The notes: generated by a model from the letters alone, not told the origin. A stretch of DNA of 6,891 bases from Nitrosomonadales bacterium (GCA_009885185.1 VFLF01000928.1:1-6891); one strand, 5' to 3'; positions 1-6,687 are shown, counted from the stretch's first letter. Program-made: numbers and translations.

Positions 1-296
1 GGAATCAGCCAGAGGGTGCTGCTGTAGGTGAGCAGCGTATATCCATCGGGCTGCGCTTTCGCGGCGAGTTCCGCGATGAGCACGCCGCCCACGCGATTGT
101 CCACCACCACTTGCTGACCGAGGCTGGCGGACAATCCCTGCGCGATGACGCGCGCGATGAGATCGCTGCCGCCGCCGGGTTCGGCGGTGAGCATGCGCAG
201 CGGTTTGGTGGGGTAGGCGGGTGGCTGAGCTTGCGCCAGTGTGATCGTGCTCAACAGCAGTGCAACGGCGGAGCGGCAAACGAAAGTTGGATTCAT
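1..296 (-). CDS. Bug/TctC-family tripartite tricarboxylate transporter substrate-binding protein, N-terminal part (cut by window edge)
   Basis: The reading frame starts at the ATG at 296-294 and stays open to the left edge, giving 98 complete codons. Residues 1 to about 23 form a secretion signal: a short polar start, a hydrophobic run (AVALLLSTITLA), then AQAQ. The mature start reads PAYPTKPLRMLTAEPGGGSD, the typical opening of Bug/TctC solute-binding proteins, in which the PGGGSD loop helps to hold the ligand carboxylate. It is followed by LGQQVVVDNR and AKAQPDGYTLL, both family hallmarks. The segment after DNR seems about two residues shorter than in many relatives. Bug proteins are periplasmic and bind carboxylates or other small organic anions; the ligand cannot be told from this part. 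No good Shine-Dalgarno precedes the ATG. It lies 63 bases downstream of a second Bug gene on the same strand, so the two may be co-transcribed. The two differ clearly in sequence, so they are not a recent duplication. The family call is firm. Confidence 0.9.
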   Translation of the reverse strand, partial: MNPTFVCRSAVALLLSTITLAQAQPPAYPTKPLRMLTAEPGGGSDLIARVIAQGLSASLGQQVVVDNRVGGVLIAELAAKAQPDGYTLLTYSSTLWLI

Positions 297-359
297 CGGC
301 GGATACCGGAGGCGTTCTTGAAGAGGGTTGTTAGGTAAGTATATGTATTTAAACAATTT

Positions 360-1361
360 TTAGTTTAGCTGTAACCCCGCCTCTTTGACCAGCCGCCGCC
401 ATTTCACAATTTCGTTTTTGATGTGTTTATTGAATTCCTCCGAAGTGCTCGACAGCGCGGTTGAGCCGTCGGCTGCGAGCCGTTCCGCCACATCGGGCGC
501 ATGCACTGCGTCGCGCATCGCGTTCGACAGCTTGCGCACGATGGCGGGATTTACCTTCGACGAGGTGACTACGCCGTACCATTGATTCGCTTCGAAGCTC
601 GGCACGCCGGCTTCGGCGATGGTCGGCAAATCGGGGATCGCCGGCGAGCGTTTGCCGGCGGTGATGGCAAGGTAGCGCAGCCGCCCGCTGTTGATAAACG
701 CGCGCGTGGACAGCAGCGTGGTGAACGCCATGTCTACTTCGTTCGAGATCAGCGCCGCCACGGCCGCGCCGCCGCCTTTGTAGGGAATGTGGGTGAACTT
801 CGCGCCCGTCATGTAGGCCAGCATCTCGCCGGAGAAATGCTGCAACGCGCCGGTGCCGGATGAACCTTGTTTCAGTTTGCCGGGGTTGGCTTTGCCGTAG
901 GCAATCAACTCCTTGACGCTTTTTACCGGCGTCGAGGCGTGTACCGTCAGGATGTAAAACAGCGTGGTGAGTTGCGACACGCCGGTGAGATCCTTCTCGA
1001 TGTCGTACGGCAGGCGGTCATTCACCGCCGCCAGCACCGTGTGCCCCGACGAAATCAGGCACAGCGTGTGGCCGTCCGGATTGGCTTTGGCGGTGATGTC
1101 GGCGCCGATGGCGCCGGCCGCGCCCGAACGGTTGTCGGCAATGACCTGCTGCCCCCACGTCTCGGACAATTTTTTCGCCACCGTACGCGTGGTGATGTCG
1201 GTGCCCGCGCCGGGCACGAACGGCACGATGAAACGTATTGGGCGGCTGGGGTAGTCGCGCGCGGGGTCGGGTTGCGCGGCGAGCGAAGACGCCGACAGGC
1301 CGATCAACGGAAGGGCTGTTCCCAACAGGACAGCACATCGAATCAATTGTGAGTTGGGCAT
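360..1361 (-). CDS. Bug/TctC-family tripartite tricarboxylate transporter substrate-binding protein (333 aa)
   Basis: This is a full-length Bug-type periplasmic binding protein; families of this kind usually run to about 320-335 residues. I chose the ATG at 1361-1359 because it opens directly into a signal peptide (hydrophobic residues about 8-24, likely cleavage near SSLAA/Q at 29-30). The frame is open further upstream, to 1664, but that extension would overlap the divergent dioxygenase gene and has no family-like sequence. Mature hallmarks are YPSRPIRFIVPFVPGAGTD (37-55, ligand-carboxylate loop), GQQVIADNR (70-78), ANPDGHTL (93-100), GTGALQHFSGEM (169-180), HIPYKGGG (191-198), PDLPTIAEAGVP (243-254), and a C-terminal EEF...EIVKWRRLVKEAGL helix (308-330). 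The role is capture of an organic anion outside the inner membrane. No TctA/TctB permease genes are in view, so it may be an orphan binder using a distant permease or acting in sensing. It is divergent from a TauD-like dioxygenase, which suggests a shared catabolic purpose. Only a partial GGAA precedes the start. Confidence 0.93.
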   Translation of the reverse strand: MPNSQLIRCAVLLGTALPLIGLSASSLAAQPDPARDYPSRPIRFIVPFVPGAGTDITTRTVAKKLSETWGQQVIADNRSGAAGAIGADITAKANPDGHTLCLISSGHTVLAAVNDRLPYDIEKDLTGVSQLTTLFYILTVHASTPVKSVKELIAYGKANPGKLKQGSSGTGALQHFSGEMLAYMTGAKFTHIPYKGGGAAVAALISNEVDMAFTTLLSTRAFINSGRLRYLAITAGKRSPAIPDLPTIAEAGVPSFEANQWYGVVTSSKVNPAIVRKLSNAMRDAVHAPDVAERLAADGSTALSSTSEEFNKHIKNEIVKWRRLVKEAGLQLN

Positions 1362-1394
1362 TACGGGATGTTCCGTGTGAGTAAGGTGGCGTGC

Positions 1395-1400
1395 ATGATA
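1395..1400 (-). promoter_or_regulatory. Candidate -10 hexamer for the 333-aa Bug gene
   Basis: Read on the minus strand this is TATCAT, five of six matches to TATAAT. It sits 34 bases upstream of the Bug ATG, which would give a 5' leader of about 25-30 bases. I find no matching -35 hexamer at 16-18 bases spacing, so the promoter is either activator-dependent or not real. Confidence 0.25.
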
Positions 1401-1430
1401 CCTTGCGCGGGTGTGTTTCTGGAGACTGCA

Positions 1431-1444
1431 ATCCGGCATCGGAT
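1431..1444. repeat. Perfect inverted repeat ATCCG-N4-CGGAT in the divergent intergenic region
   Basis: The two 5-base arms are exact reverse complements around GCAT. The repeat lies about midway between the starts of the Bug gene and the dioxygenase gene, only four bases from a second inverted repeat at 1448. Short palindromes in divergent promoter regions are common regulator sites, but an arm of five bases can also arise by chance. Confidence 0.3.
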
Positions 1445-1447
1445 GAC

Positions 1448-1467
1448 GGCGTGACGCGCACCACGCC
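1448..1467. promoter_or_regulatory. Candidate operator: inverted repeat GGCGTG-N8-CACGCC
   Basis: Two perfect 6-base arms are separated by 8 bases (total 20), with dyad symmetry suited to a dimeric regulator. It overlaps the GTGACG that could serve as the -35 of the dioxygenase promoter, so a bound protein could compete with RNA polymerase in that direction and also reach the Bug promoter. No regulator gene is in view and the sequence does not let me name a regulator family. Confidence 0.35.
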
Positions 1468-1478
1468 TGCGTGATAAA
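1451..1478 (+). promoter_or_regulatory. Candidate promoter for the TauD-like dioxygenase gene
   Basis: GTGACG (1451-1456, four of six matches to TTGACA) and GATAAA (1473-1478, four of six matches to TATAAT) are separated by 16 bases. Transcription would begin near 1485, leaving a leader of about 30 bases before the ATG at 1516. Both boxes are imperfect and the -35 sits inside the inverted repeat at 1448-1467, which would fit a regulated promoter. Confidence 0.25.
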
Positions 1479-1515
1479 TTGTCCAATCTGAATTCGCCGG
1501 ACAGGCCGCATCAAC

Positions 1516-2418
1516 ATGCTGACTTTCGAACCGATCACCGATGTACTGGGCGCGGCAGTGCGCGGCGCTGACCTTGCGCGCCCCTTAAGCGACGCCGATT
1601 TCGCTGCCGTGCTGCAAGCCCTCGGCCACCACGGCGTGCTGTGCTTCAAACAGCAATCGATCACCCCGCAACACCTGCGTGATTTTTCTTCCCGTTTTGG
1701 CGGCTTGCAGGTGGGAGTCAGCGGTCTGCATGAACCGGGCTACCCGGAGGTGAGCGTACTGTCGAACGTGATCGAAAACGGCAAACCCATCGGCCTGCCG
1801 GATGCGGGGCAGGATTGGCACACCGACATGTCGTATAACGACACTATCGGATTTGTGAATGTGCTGCACGCGATCAAGGTGCCGCAACGCGATGGTAAGT
1901 CACTCGGTGACACGTTGTTCGCCAATATGCACGCCGCGTACGAGGGGCTGGCGCCTGAATTGAAGACGATGCTTTCAAAGTGCACGGCGACCCATGATTT
2001 CAACAAATTCTGGGAGGGCATGGTCAATCGTCCCGGCAGCATCCGCAAACCGCTCACGTCCGAACAGCGCGCTAAGCGCCCGCCGTCGGTGCATCCGCTG
2101 TTCCTGACGCATCCGATCACCGGCCGCAAGGTGCTGTATTGCAATCCGGGCTATGCGGTTCGGATCAATGAACTGCCCGAGCGCGAAAGCGAACGCATGC
2201 TCGATCTTTTGTTCGCGCACCAGTTGCAACCGAAGTATCAATACCGGCATTCATGGAGCGTCGGCGATGTGCTGATGTGGGATCACATCGGCACGCTGCA
2301 TAACGCGCTGCCGGATTATGAGCCGCATGAGCATCGATTGATGAAGCGCTGCCAGGTGATGGCGGATCGTATTTTTGATCCGGCGTTTGTGCGCGCGCGG
2401 TTGGCTGCGCGGCATTGA
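1516..2418 (+). CDS. TauD/TfdA-family Fe(II)/2-oxoglutarate-dependent dioxygenase (300 aa)
   Basis: Enzymes of this family couple oxidative decarboxylation of 2-oxoglutarate to succinate with hydroxylation of a small organic acid in the cytoplasm. The product is 300 residues, close to TauD/TfdA size. The iron triad is visible: H102-T-D104 in DWHTDMSY and the distal H262 in GTLHNA. T133 (LGDTLF) and R274 (HRLMKR) sit where TauD holds the 2-oxoglutarate carboxylate, and R278 matches the position of the TauD arginine that binds the substrate acid group. The opening also fits the family (VRGADLARPLSDADF, 16-30), as do HPLFLTHPITGRKVLY (193-208) and the FAHQLQPKYQYRHSW stretch. The usual GGDT is LGDT here. 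The substrate is unknown: there are no taurine transporter genes nearby, and the divergent neighbour is a Bug binding protein, which points to a carboxylate-type compound. The start is supported by homology; only a weak AGG lies upstream. It converges on the SNF2 gene with 32 bases between stops. Confidence 0.93.
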   Translation: MLTFEPITDVLGAAVRGADLARPLSDADFAAVLQALGHHGVLCFKQQSITPQHLRDFSSRFGGLQVGVSGLHEPGYPEVSVLSNVIENGKPIGLPDAGQDWHTDMSYNDTIGFVNVLHAIKVPQRDGKSLGDTLFANMHAAYEGLAPELKTMLSKCTATHDFNKFWEGMVNRPGSIRKPLTSEQRAKRPPSVHPLFLTHPITGRKVLYCNPGYAVRINELPERESERMLDLLFAHQLQPKYQYRHSWSVGDVLMWDHIGTLHNALPDYEPHEHRLMKRCQVMADRIFDPAFVRARLAARH

Positions 2419-2430
2419 GGGGCTGGATAG

Positions 2431-2448
2431 CGAGAGGGGAACTCTGCG
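2431..2448. terminator. Weak hairpin between convergent genes
   Basis: CGAGAG and CTCTGCG can pair with a one-base bulge around a GGGAA loop, in the 32-base gap where the dioxygenase and SNF2 genes end head to head. Only a short TTT follows on the plus strand. The stem is short, so this is a doubtful terminator. Confidence 0.2.
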
Positions 2449-2450
2449 TT

Positions 2451-5400
2451 TCAGTCCGATAAGGGTTTCAGCAATTCAGCCAGATCGCTTTCCGTGAACA
2501 GAGGTTGCTTGCGCGCGGCGGAGCCGCTGTACATGTTGTCGGCGAGCGCGGCCTTGCGTTCCTGTAAGGCGAGGATGCGCTCTTCGATGGTGCCTTGCGC
2601 CACCAGTTTGACCACCCATACGCTTTTGGTTTGTCCGATGCGATGGGCGCGGTCGGTGGCTTGGTTTTCGACCGCGGGGTTCCACCACGGGTCATAGTGG
2701 ATCACGGTGTCGGCTTGCGGCAGATTAAGACCGACGCCGCCGGCTTTCAGGCTGATCAGAAACAGCGGTACCTCGCCGCTGGTGAATTGCTCGATCAATG
2801 CGTCGCGCTTCTGGCTTTGGCCGGTAAGCTTGACCCAGCGTATTTTGCGCTGGGCCAGTTCGGCCTCGATTAGCGTCAGCATGCTGGTGAACTGCGAGAA
2901 CAGCAGGATGCGCCGTCCTTCCTCCAGCATTTCCGGCAGCATTTCCATCAGTTGTTCGAGCTTGGCTGATGTGGTGACTTTTTTGGCGGCGGCGAGCGGC
3001 ACCAATTGCGGATCACAGCATACCTGGCGCAGTTTCAACAGCGCATCGAGGATGGTGATATGCGATTTGGCGAGGCCCTTGGCGGTGAGTGCCTCGCGCA
3101 CGGTTTTTTCCATGCCGAGGCGGATGGTTTCGTAGAGGTCGGCCTGTTTGCCCGACAGTTCGACGCGCATCACGGTTTCTACCTTGGGCGGCAGTTCGGT
3201 TTCCACTACCGCCTTGGTGCGCCTCAGCATGAACGGCGTCACGCGCGCGCGTAACTGCGTCATGCGTTCGGCGTCGCCCAGTTTTTCAATGGGCGTGCGG
3301 AACAGCGTGCCGAAGCGTTTTTGGCTGCCGAGAAAACCCGGCATCAGAAAATGGAACAGGCTCCACAGTTCACCGAGGTGGTTTTCCATCGGCGTGCCGG
3401 AGAGGCACAGGCGGTGCCGCGTCTGCAATAGCCCAGCCACCTGCGCGGCATGGGTGTTGGCGTTTTTGATATTTTGCGCCTCGTCCAATACGACCAGATG
3501 CCATTTCGCTTGCAGCCACCGCTCGCGGTCGCGTTGCAGCAGCGAATACGGCGCGATCACGATGTCGTGCTCGGCCATGGTGTCGGCGGCTTCATGGCGG
3601 TCTTTGCCGTGCAGCACGAGCGTGCGCAGTTGCGGGCAAAAACGCGCGGCCTCGCGCGCCCAGTTGCCCATCAGACTCACCGGCGCGATGATCAGTGCGG
3701 GGCGGTTGAGGCGCCCAGCGTCTTTCTCTACCTGGACATGCACCAGGGTTTGCAGGGTTTTGCCCAGGCCCATGTCGTCGGCGAGAATTCCGTCGAGGTT
3801 GTATTGACGTAAAAATTGCAGCCAGTTCAGGCCCTGCTGTTGATACGGTCGCAAATTGGCCAGTACGCTTGCCGGTACGGGTATCGCGGGTAACTCGCTG
3901 CGGCCCGTGAGCTGGCGCAGCATGGTGCGCAGCGACTTCGCGCCTTCCCACACCGCGCCCTCGCCCAGGGCGACGCTGGCGCGCAGCGCATCCAGCCGCG
4001 AGAGTTTCAGGCTGTCGGCGGAAAAGTTATGCTGGCGATCTCCGACCAGTTCGAGCAGCGCCGCCATCCACGGTTTCAGAGTTTCAGTCGGCAGGCGGAT
4101 AAAGCCGCTGCCGGTGGAGGCGGGCAGATAAATGTACGGCGGCAGACTGGGTAGGCCGGTGGTGGAATCGGGCGGGCTGGCGGCCGCCTGCTCCAGCAAG
4201 CCCGGCAGCCATGGCAGGATGTTGTGGCGCTGACCGTTGATTTCCATGCCGAGCGACAGATCAAACCACGGTGATGCGGCTTCTTCTTCGCCCTCGCCGC
4301 CGTTTTGCGCGCGCATGTGTACGCTTAGCGTGTCGGCGCGGCTAATCCAGTTTTTCAGTGCATCATCCAGCGTAACCTCGAAGCCCGCGTCGGTGAGCGC
4401 GGTGAAATTCGCATCAGCCCAATGCAGCCAGGCGTGCTGGGCGGTGTTGCCCGGAATGCGAAAGCTGCCTTCGCTGCCGGCGGTCAAGCCCAGATTCTGC
4501 AAGCGCACGATGGCATCACGCTCGGCGGCGGTGTCACGGTGCAGAACCACATTGCCGCCGGCGCTTTCAATCAGCACCACGTCGCGTTGCCCGCCCCACC
4601 AGCCTCGATGGCCCTGATAGTCAAACCGAAGCTGAACATGCACCAGACCGTGTTGCGGTATGTCCGCCGGCGGCACCGGCGACAGATGCAGGCAGGCCTT
4701 GGGCGCGACGCCCTGAACGGTGGCGAGGGCGGGCATGCCCGGCGGCGGCGGCAAAGGTCCCAGTATCTGCATCAAGCGGAGTTGATGTCTTTGCAGCGCG
4801 GAGGATTTCAGCGGCGGCGTTCGGAGCAGCACTTCCAGTTGCGCGTAGGTGATGCCCTCGGCTTGCGCCAGTCCGCAGCGGCCTTGCTCCGCATCCAGGT
4901 AAAGCGGCGGGTTGTTCAGGCACAAGGTGGCATCACTCTGCGCCAGTTGCGCGCGCAGCACCCAGCTGGATTCTCCGGTGTTGGCAATGCTGATTTCGTG
5001 CCACTCCCACTGTATCGGCAGCGGCGCGCACCATTGCACCGGTTGTGCCGGGCCGCCATGCCCGTTGTTCACGAACAGCCGGCCCGTGCCGGCGGCGAGT
5101 TCCAGCATGATCTGGCCGGAGCGGCCCTGCGGCGTACCACTGAAGTTTGAGTTGTAGGTGTTGAACAGCGTGCCCGACATGGTGCGTATCAGTTGCAGCG
5201 CTTCGCGGTCGGCGGGCGTCGCGTGGTCATACACCGGGTCGCCCGGATACGGCGGGTAGCGGACGATTCGGCCTTTGGCCCAATCGCCGTTGGTCTTGAT
5301 GTAGGACACCATGGTGTCCAGGTGCAATTGCGGTTTGGCGCTGTCCGCGTGCGTCACGCTGAGCAGATAAAGGTATTGCTCTTTCTTGCGCTGGGTGGAG

Positions 5401-5933
5401 TACACCGTTCTGGATAGGCGCGTTTCCGCGTCTAACGTCTCCATACCGGGAGTCACGCCGATGACGCGATCCATGTCCTGCATCCAGCGCAGCAGTTGGT
5501 TCTCTGCCTGCGCCCGCGCATTTTCTTCCATGCGGCTCCGCGAGGCGTCGCGCAGGGCCGCAAGGCCGAGCGTCAGTGGCTTGTTTGTATTAAGTAATTG
5601 ATTATTCAGTATGGTTTTTGCCCTGTGCGTGGCCTCCATCATGAGCGCGATGCCGTGCTTGCATTGATGGCCGACCGGGCAGGAGCAGTTGCTGTCCCAC
5701 GAGCGCACGGCGTCGGCGGACAAAAAGCTCACTTCGACGACGAGCTCGTACGGGCGGGGCCGGCTGCCCTGCACCGCGCCGGTGAGCAGCCACTGCTTGC
5801 CGACGAGTTCGATATCGAGACTACGCACGTTGTTTCCGCCACGATAAATCGCCATGCCGCGCGACCAAGTTGCGCTGTCGGTCAGTCGAAACAGCGTGTC
5901 TGGCCTAAACCACAGGCTATTGTTTTGGGACAT
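2451..5933 (-). CDS. SWIM zinc-finger and SNF2-family helicase-like ATPase (1160 aa)
   Basis: This is a large DNA-translocating ATPase of the Swi2/Snf2 group. A SWIM zinc finger lies near the N-terminus: C83-x-C85-x5-C91-x-H93 (CSCPVGHQCKH), likely for nucleic-acid or protein binding. Residues about 100-690 are the variable region of bacterial SNF2 proteins, with a proline run at 394-398 and an acidic linker near 546-551. The motor follows: LRPYQQQGLNWL (694-705), motif I DDMGLGKT (719-726, Walker Lys725), Ia LIIAPVSLMGNW (747-758), motif II DEAQ (817-820), III SGTPMEN (845-851), IV ILLFSQFTS (1009-1017), V LKAGGVGLNL (1062-1071), VI QATDRAHRIGQ (1091-1101, with Arg1095 and Arg1098). All catalytic motifs are intact, so it should be active. 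The ATG at 5933 is fixed by an in-frame stop three codons upstream; no Shine-Dalgarno is visible. Cellular role is unknown for most such proteins; RapA-like polymerase recycling or nucleoprotein remodelling are possibilities only. Neighbours are metabolic and say nothing about its function. Confidence 0.96.
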   Translation of the reverse strand: MSQNNSLWFRPDTLFRLTDSATWSRGMAIYRGGNNVRSLDIELVGKQWLLTGAVQGSRPRPYELVVEVSFLSADAVRSWDSNCSCPVGHQCKHGIALMMEATHRAKTILNNQLLNTNKPLTLGLAALRDASRSRMEENARAQAENQLLRWMQDMDRVIGVTPGMETLDAETRLSRTVYSTQRKKEQYLYLLSVTHADSAKPQLHLDTMVSYIKTNGDWAKGRIVRYPPYPGDPVYDHATPADREALQLIRTMSGTLFNTYNSNFSGTPQGRSGQIMLELAAGTGRLFVNNGHGGPAQPVQWCAPLPIQWEWHEISIANTGESSWVLRAQLAQSDATLCLNNPPLYLDAEQGRCGLAQAEGITYAQLEVLLRTPPLKSSALQRHQLRLMQILGPLPPPPGMPALATVQGVAPKACLHLSPVPPADIPQHGLVHVQLRFDYQGHRGWWGGQRDVVLIESAGGNVVLHRDTAAERDAIVRLQNLGLTAGSEGSFRIPGNTAQHAWLHWADANFTALTDAGFEVTLDDALKNWISRADTLSVHMRAQNGGEGEEEAASPWFDLSLGMEINGQRHNILPWLPGLLEQAAASPPDSTTGLPSLPPYIYLPASTGSGFIRLPTETLKPWMAALLELVGDRQHNFSADSLKLSRLDALRASVALGEGAVWEGAKSLRTMLRQLTGRSELPAIPVPASVLANLRPYQQQGLNWLQFLRQYNLDGILADDMGLGKTLQTLVHVQVEKDAGRLNRPALIIAPVSLMGNWAREAARFCPQLRTLVLHGKDRHEAADTMAEHDIVIAPYSLLQRDRERWLQAKWHLVVLDEAQNIKNANTHAAQVAGLLQTRHRLCLSGTPMENHLGELWSLFHFLMPGFLGSQKRFGTLFRTPIEKLGDAERMTQLRARVTPFMLRRTKAVVETELPPKVETVMRVELSGKQADLYETIRLGMEKTVREALTAKGLAKSHITILDALLKLRQVCCDPQLVPLAAAKKVTTSAKLEQLMEMLPEMLEEGRRILLFSQFTSMLTLIEAELAQRKIRWVKLTGQSQKRDALIEQFTSGEVPLFLISLKAGGVGLNLPQADTVIHYDPWWNPAVENQATDRAHRIGQTKSVWVVKLVAQGTIEERILALQERKAALADNMYSGSAARKQPLFTESDLAELLKPLSD

Positions 5934-5968
5934 GGGCTGTCATGGAAGTAGGGGCAGTGGATCTTGGC

Positions 5969-5976
5969 AAACGTTT
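5969..5976. promoter_or_regulatory. Candidate LacI/PurR-like operator core (GCAAACGTTT)
   Basis: AAACGTTT is a perfect 8-base palindrome with a central CG, and with its flank reads GGCAAACGTTTACC. LacI-family regulators favour such centres, and GCAAACGTTT equals the core of the known PurR box. It lies in the leader between the SNF2 gene start (36 bases away) and its candidate promoter, a position suited to a roadblock repressor. The right flank departs from the PurR consensus. Confidence 0.3.
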
Positions 5977-6007
5977 ACCGCCCTTGCGGGCCATGCGTCA
6001 CGATGCC

Positions 6008-6020
6008 GGAAACGTTCGCC
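6008..6020. promoter_or_regulatory. Second AAACGTT-type site (GGAAACGTTCGCC)
   Basis: It shares the AAACGTT core with the palindrome at 5969-5976; the two centres are 41 bases apart, close to four helical turns. Symmetry is less complete here (AACGTT only). The pair could bind one regulator cooperatively, but a 7-base match can occur by chance. Confidence 0.2.
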
Positions 6021-6034
6021 GAAGCGAGGCGCGT

Positions 6035-6063
6035 ATTCTACCGGGGTTCAACGCCACCGTCGG
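6035..6063 (-). promoter_or_regulatory. Candidate promoter for the SNF2 gene
   Basis: On the minus strand TAGAAT (6040-6035, five of six matches to TATAAT) has CCGACG (6063-6058, about three of six matches to TTGACA) 17 bases upstream. Transcription would start near 6028, giving a leader of about 95 bases that contains both AAACGTT-type sites. The -35 lies within the hairpin described at 6052-6068. Confidence 0.35.
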
Positions 6064-6068
6064 CGGCG
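6052..6068 (-). terminator. GC-rich hairpin after the VOC gene, possible terminator lacking a T-run
   Basis: On the minus strand CGCCGCC-GAC-GGTGGCG forms a 7-base-pair stem (one G-T pair) with a 3-base loop, 17 bases past the stop of the VOC gene. Only TT follows it, so it would be a poor intrinsic terminator. It may pause or protect the transcript end, or be chance in GC-rich DNA. Confidence 0.3.
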
Positions 6069-6085
6069 CGGCAGGGAATCGCGCT

Positions 6086-6676
6086 TTATATTCGCACCAA
6101 CGCCGCCTGTGGCGTGCCCGCGCGGTAACGCGCCACGTAGGCGGCAGGGTCGATCTCGATGCCGGAGATGTTCTTCGCGTACGATTCTGATTTGAAGTAG
6201 GCGAGGTAATCTGTTTCATTCACGAAATTCGCGGCTGACAATTCCACGGTGTTGCCGTCGGGGTCGTAATAATAAAAACTCGTGCCCGGCCCGTGGTTGA
6301 ACGAGCGCATCGGCGTGATGCCGCACGCGCGCAAGTCTTCGTAGCGGCTGAACAGGTGGTCGAGGCCCATGTGGCGCAGTTGCATGTGATGCATGCCTGG
6401 CGCGCCTTGCTGGTTATCCGCCATGCCGGTGATCGCGGGCACTTCAAAGATGCCCAGCACCTGGGTGTACGGGTGATCGGAAAAAATGCGGATGAAGGCG
6501 ATGTTGTAAGCGCCCGCCCAGGTGGGTTTCTTCGCGTCGTTGCGCACGAAGAACGCCTGCACATCGGTGACGGTTTCATACCAGTCTTTCATCGCTGCGA
6601 AGCGCGATGTCTTGAAGATCACTTCGCTGAATTGCGGCGGCGTGAATGCACCGCTGGTGGTTTTGATCTGATTCAT
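6086..6676 (-). CDS. VOC-superfamily protein, extradiol ring-cleavage dioxygenase-like (196 aa)
   Basis: The protein resembles single-unit vicinal-oxygen-chelate proteins of the extradiol dioxygenase type, which cleave catechol-like rings with a bound metal. Visible features are a first module with KTSRFAAMKDWYETV (22-36), a second with GMHHMQLR (94-101), then YEDLRACGITPMRSFNHGPG (112-131) and SFYYYDPDGNTVEL (133-146). Expected metal ligands are H97 and E145; the position of the first ligand, usually His, appears to be E18 (FSEVIFKT). H128 in the NHG motif and the Tyr cluster 135-137 fit active-site positions of the family. The tail after residue 152 (FVNETDYLAYFKSESY, then a helix-like end) is also common in these proteins. 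The start is well supported: AAGGAG lies 11 bases upstream. The gene begins 28 bases after the stop of another minus-strand gene and is probably its operon partner. Substrate and even dioxygenase activity are not established; an isomerase or lyase of the same fold is possible. Confidence 0.88.
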   Translation of the reverse strand: MNQIKTTSGAFTPPQFSEVIFKTSRFAAMKDWYETVTDVQAFFVRNDAKKPTWAGAYNIAFIRIFSDHPYTQVLGIFEVPAITGMADNQQGAPGMHHMQLRHMGLDHLFSRYEDLRACGITPMRSFNHGPGTSFYYYDPDGNTVELSAANFVNETDYLAYFKSESYAKNISGIEIDPAAYVARYRAGTPQAALVRI

Positions 6677-6687
6677 AACGTATGAAG

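Noticed and set aside
338..343. TATACT (minus strand) in the AT-rich gap between the two Bug genes as a promoter
   Set aside because: There is no -35 hexamer at acceptable spacing; the gap is simply AT-rich and the genes could be read from one transcript.
1362..1664. N-terminal extension of the Bug gene to an ATG at 1664
   Set aside because: It would put about 100 low-complexity, Arg/Ser-rich residues before a clear signal peptide and overlap the well-supported dioxygenase gene on the other strand.
1516..2418. Naming the dioxygenase tauD
   Set aside because: It has the family's catalytic residues, but no taurine transport genes are near and the substrate pocket residues cannot be matched with certainty.
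4422..5150. Long plus-strand open frame (242 codons) opposite the SNF2 gene, and a similar one at 3148-3807
   Set aside because: Both lie wholly antisense to a strongly supported protein, have Arg/Gln/His- or Ser/Arg-rich compositions typical of shadow frames in GC-rich DNA, and show no domain I recognise.
2451..5933. SNF2 ATPase as part of a phage-defence island
   Set aside because: Some defence systems use SNF2-type proteins, but here there is no methylase, nuclease, phospholipase-D or other defence partner within the window, and the SWIM architecture matches general bacterial SNF2 proteins.
5917..5943. Eight-codon upstream reading frame overlapping the SNF2 start (ATG 11 bases before the true ATG, other frame)
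   Set aside because: It has no ribosome-binding site and a chance ATG this close is common; no sign of a leader-peptide pattern.
5978..5989. CCGC-CCTT-GCGG hairpin in the SNF2 leader
   Set aside because: A four-base stem in GC-rich sequence is expected by chance and has no T-run.
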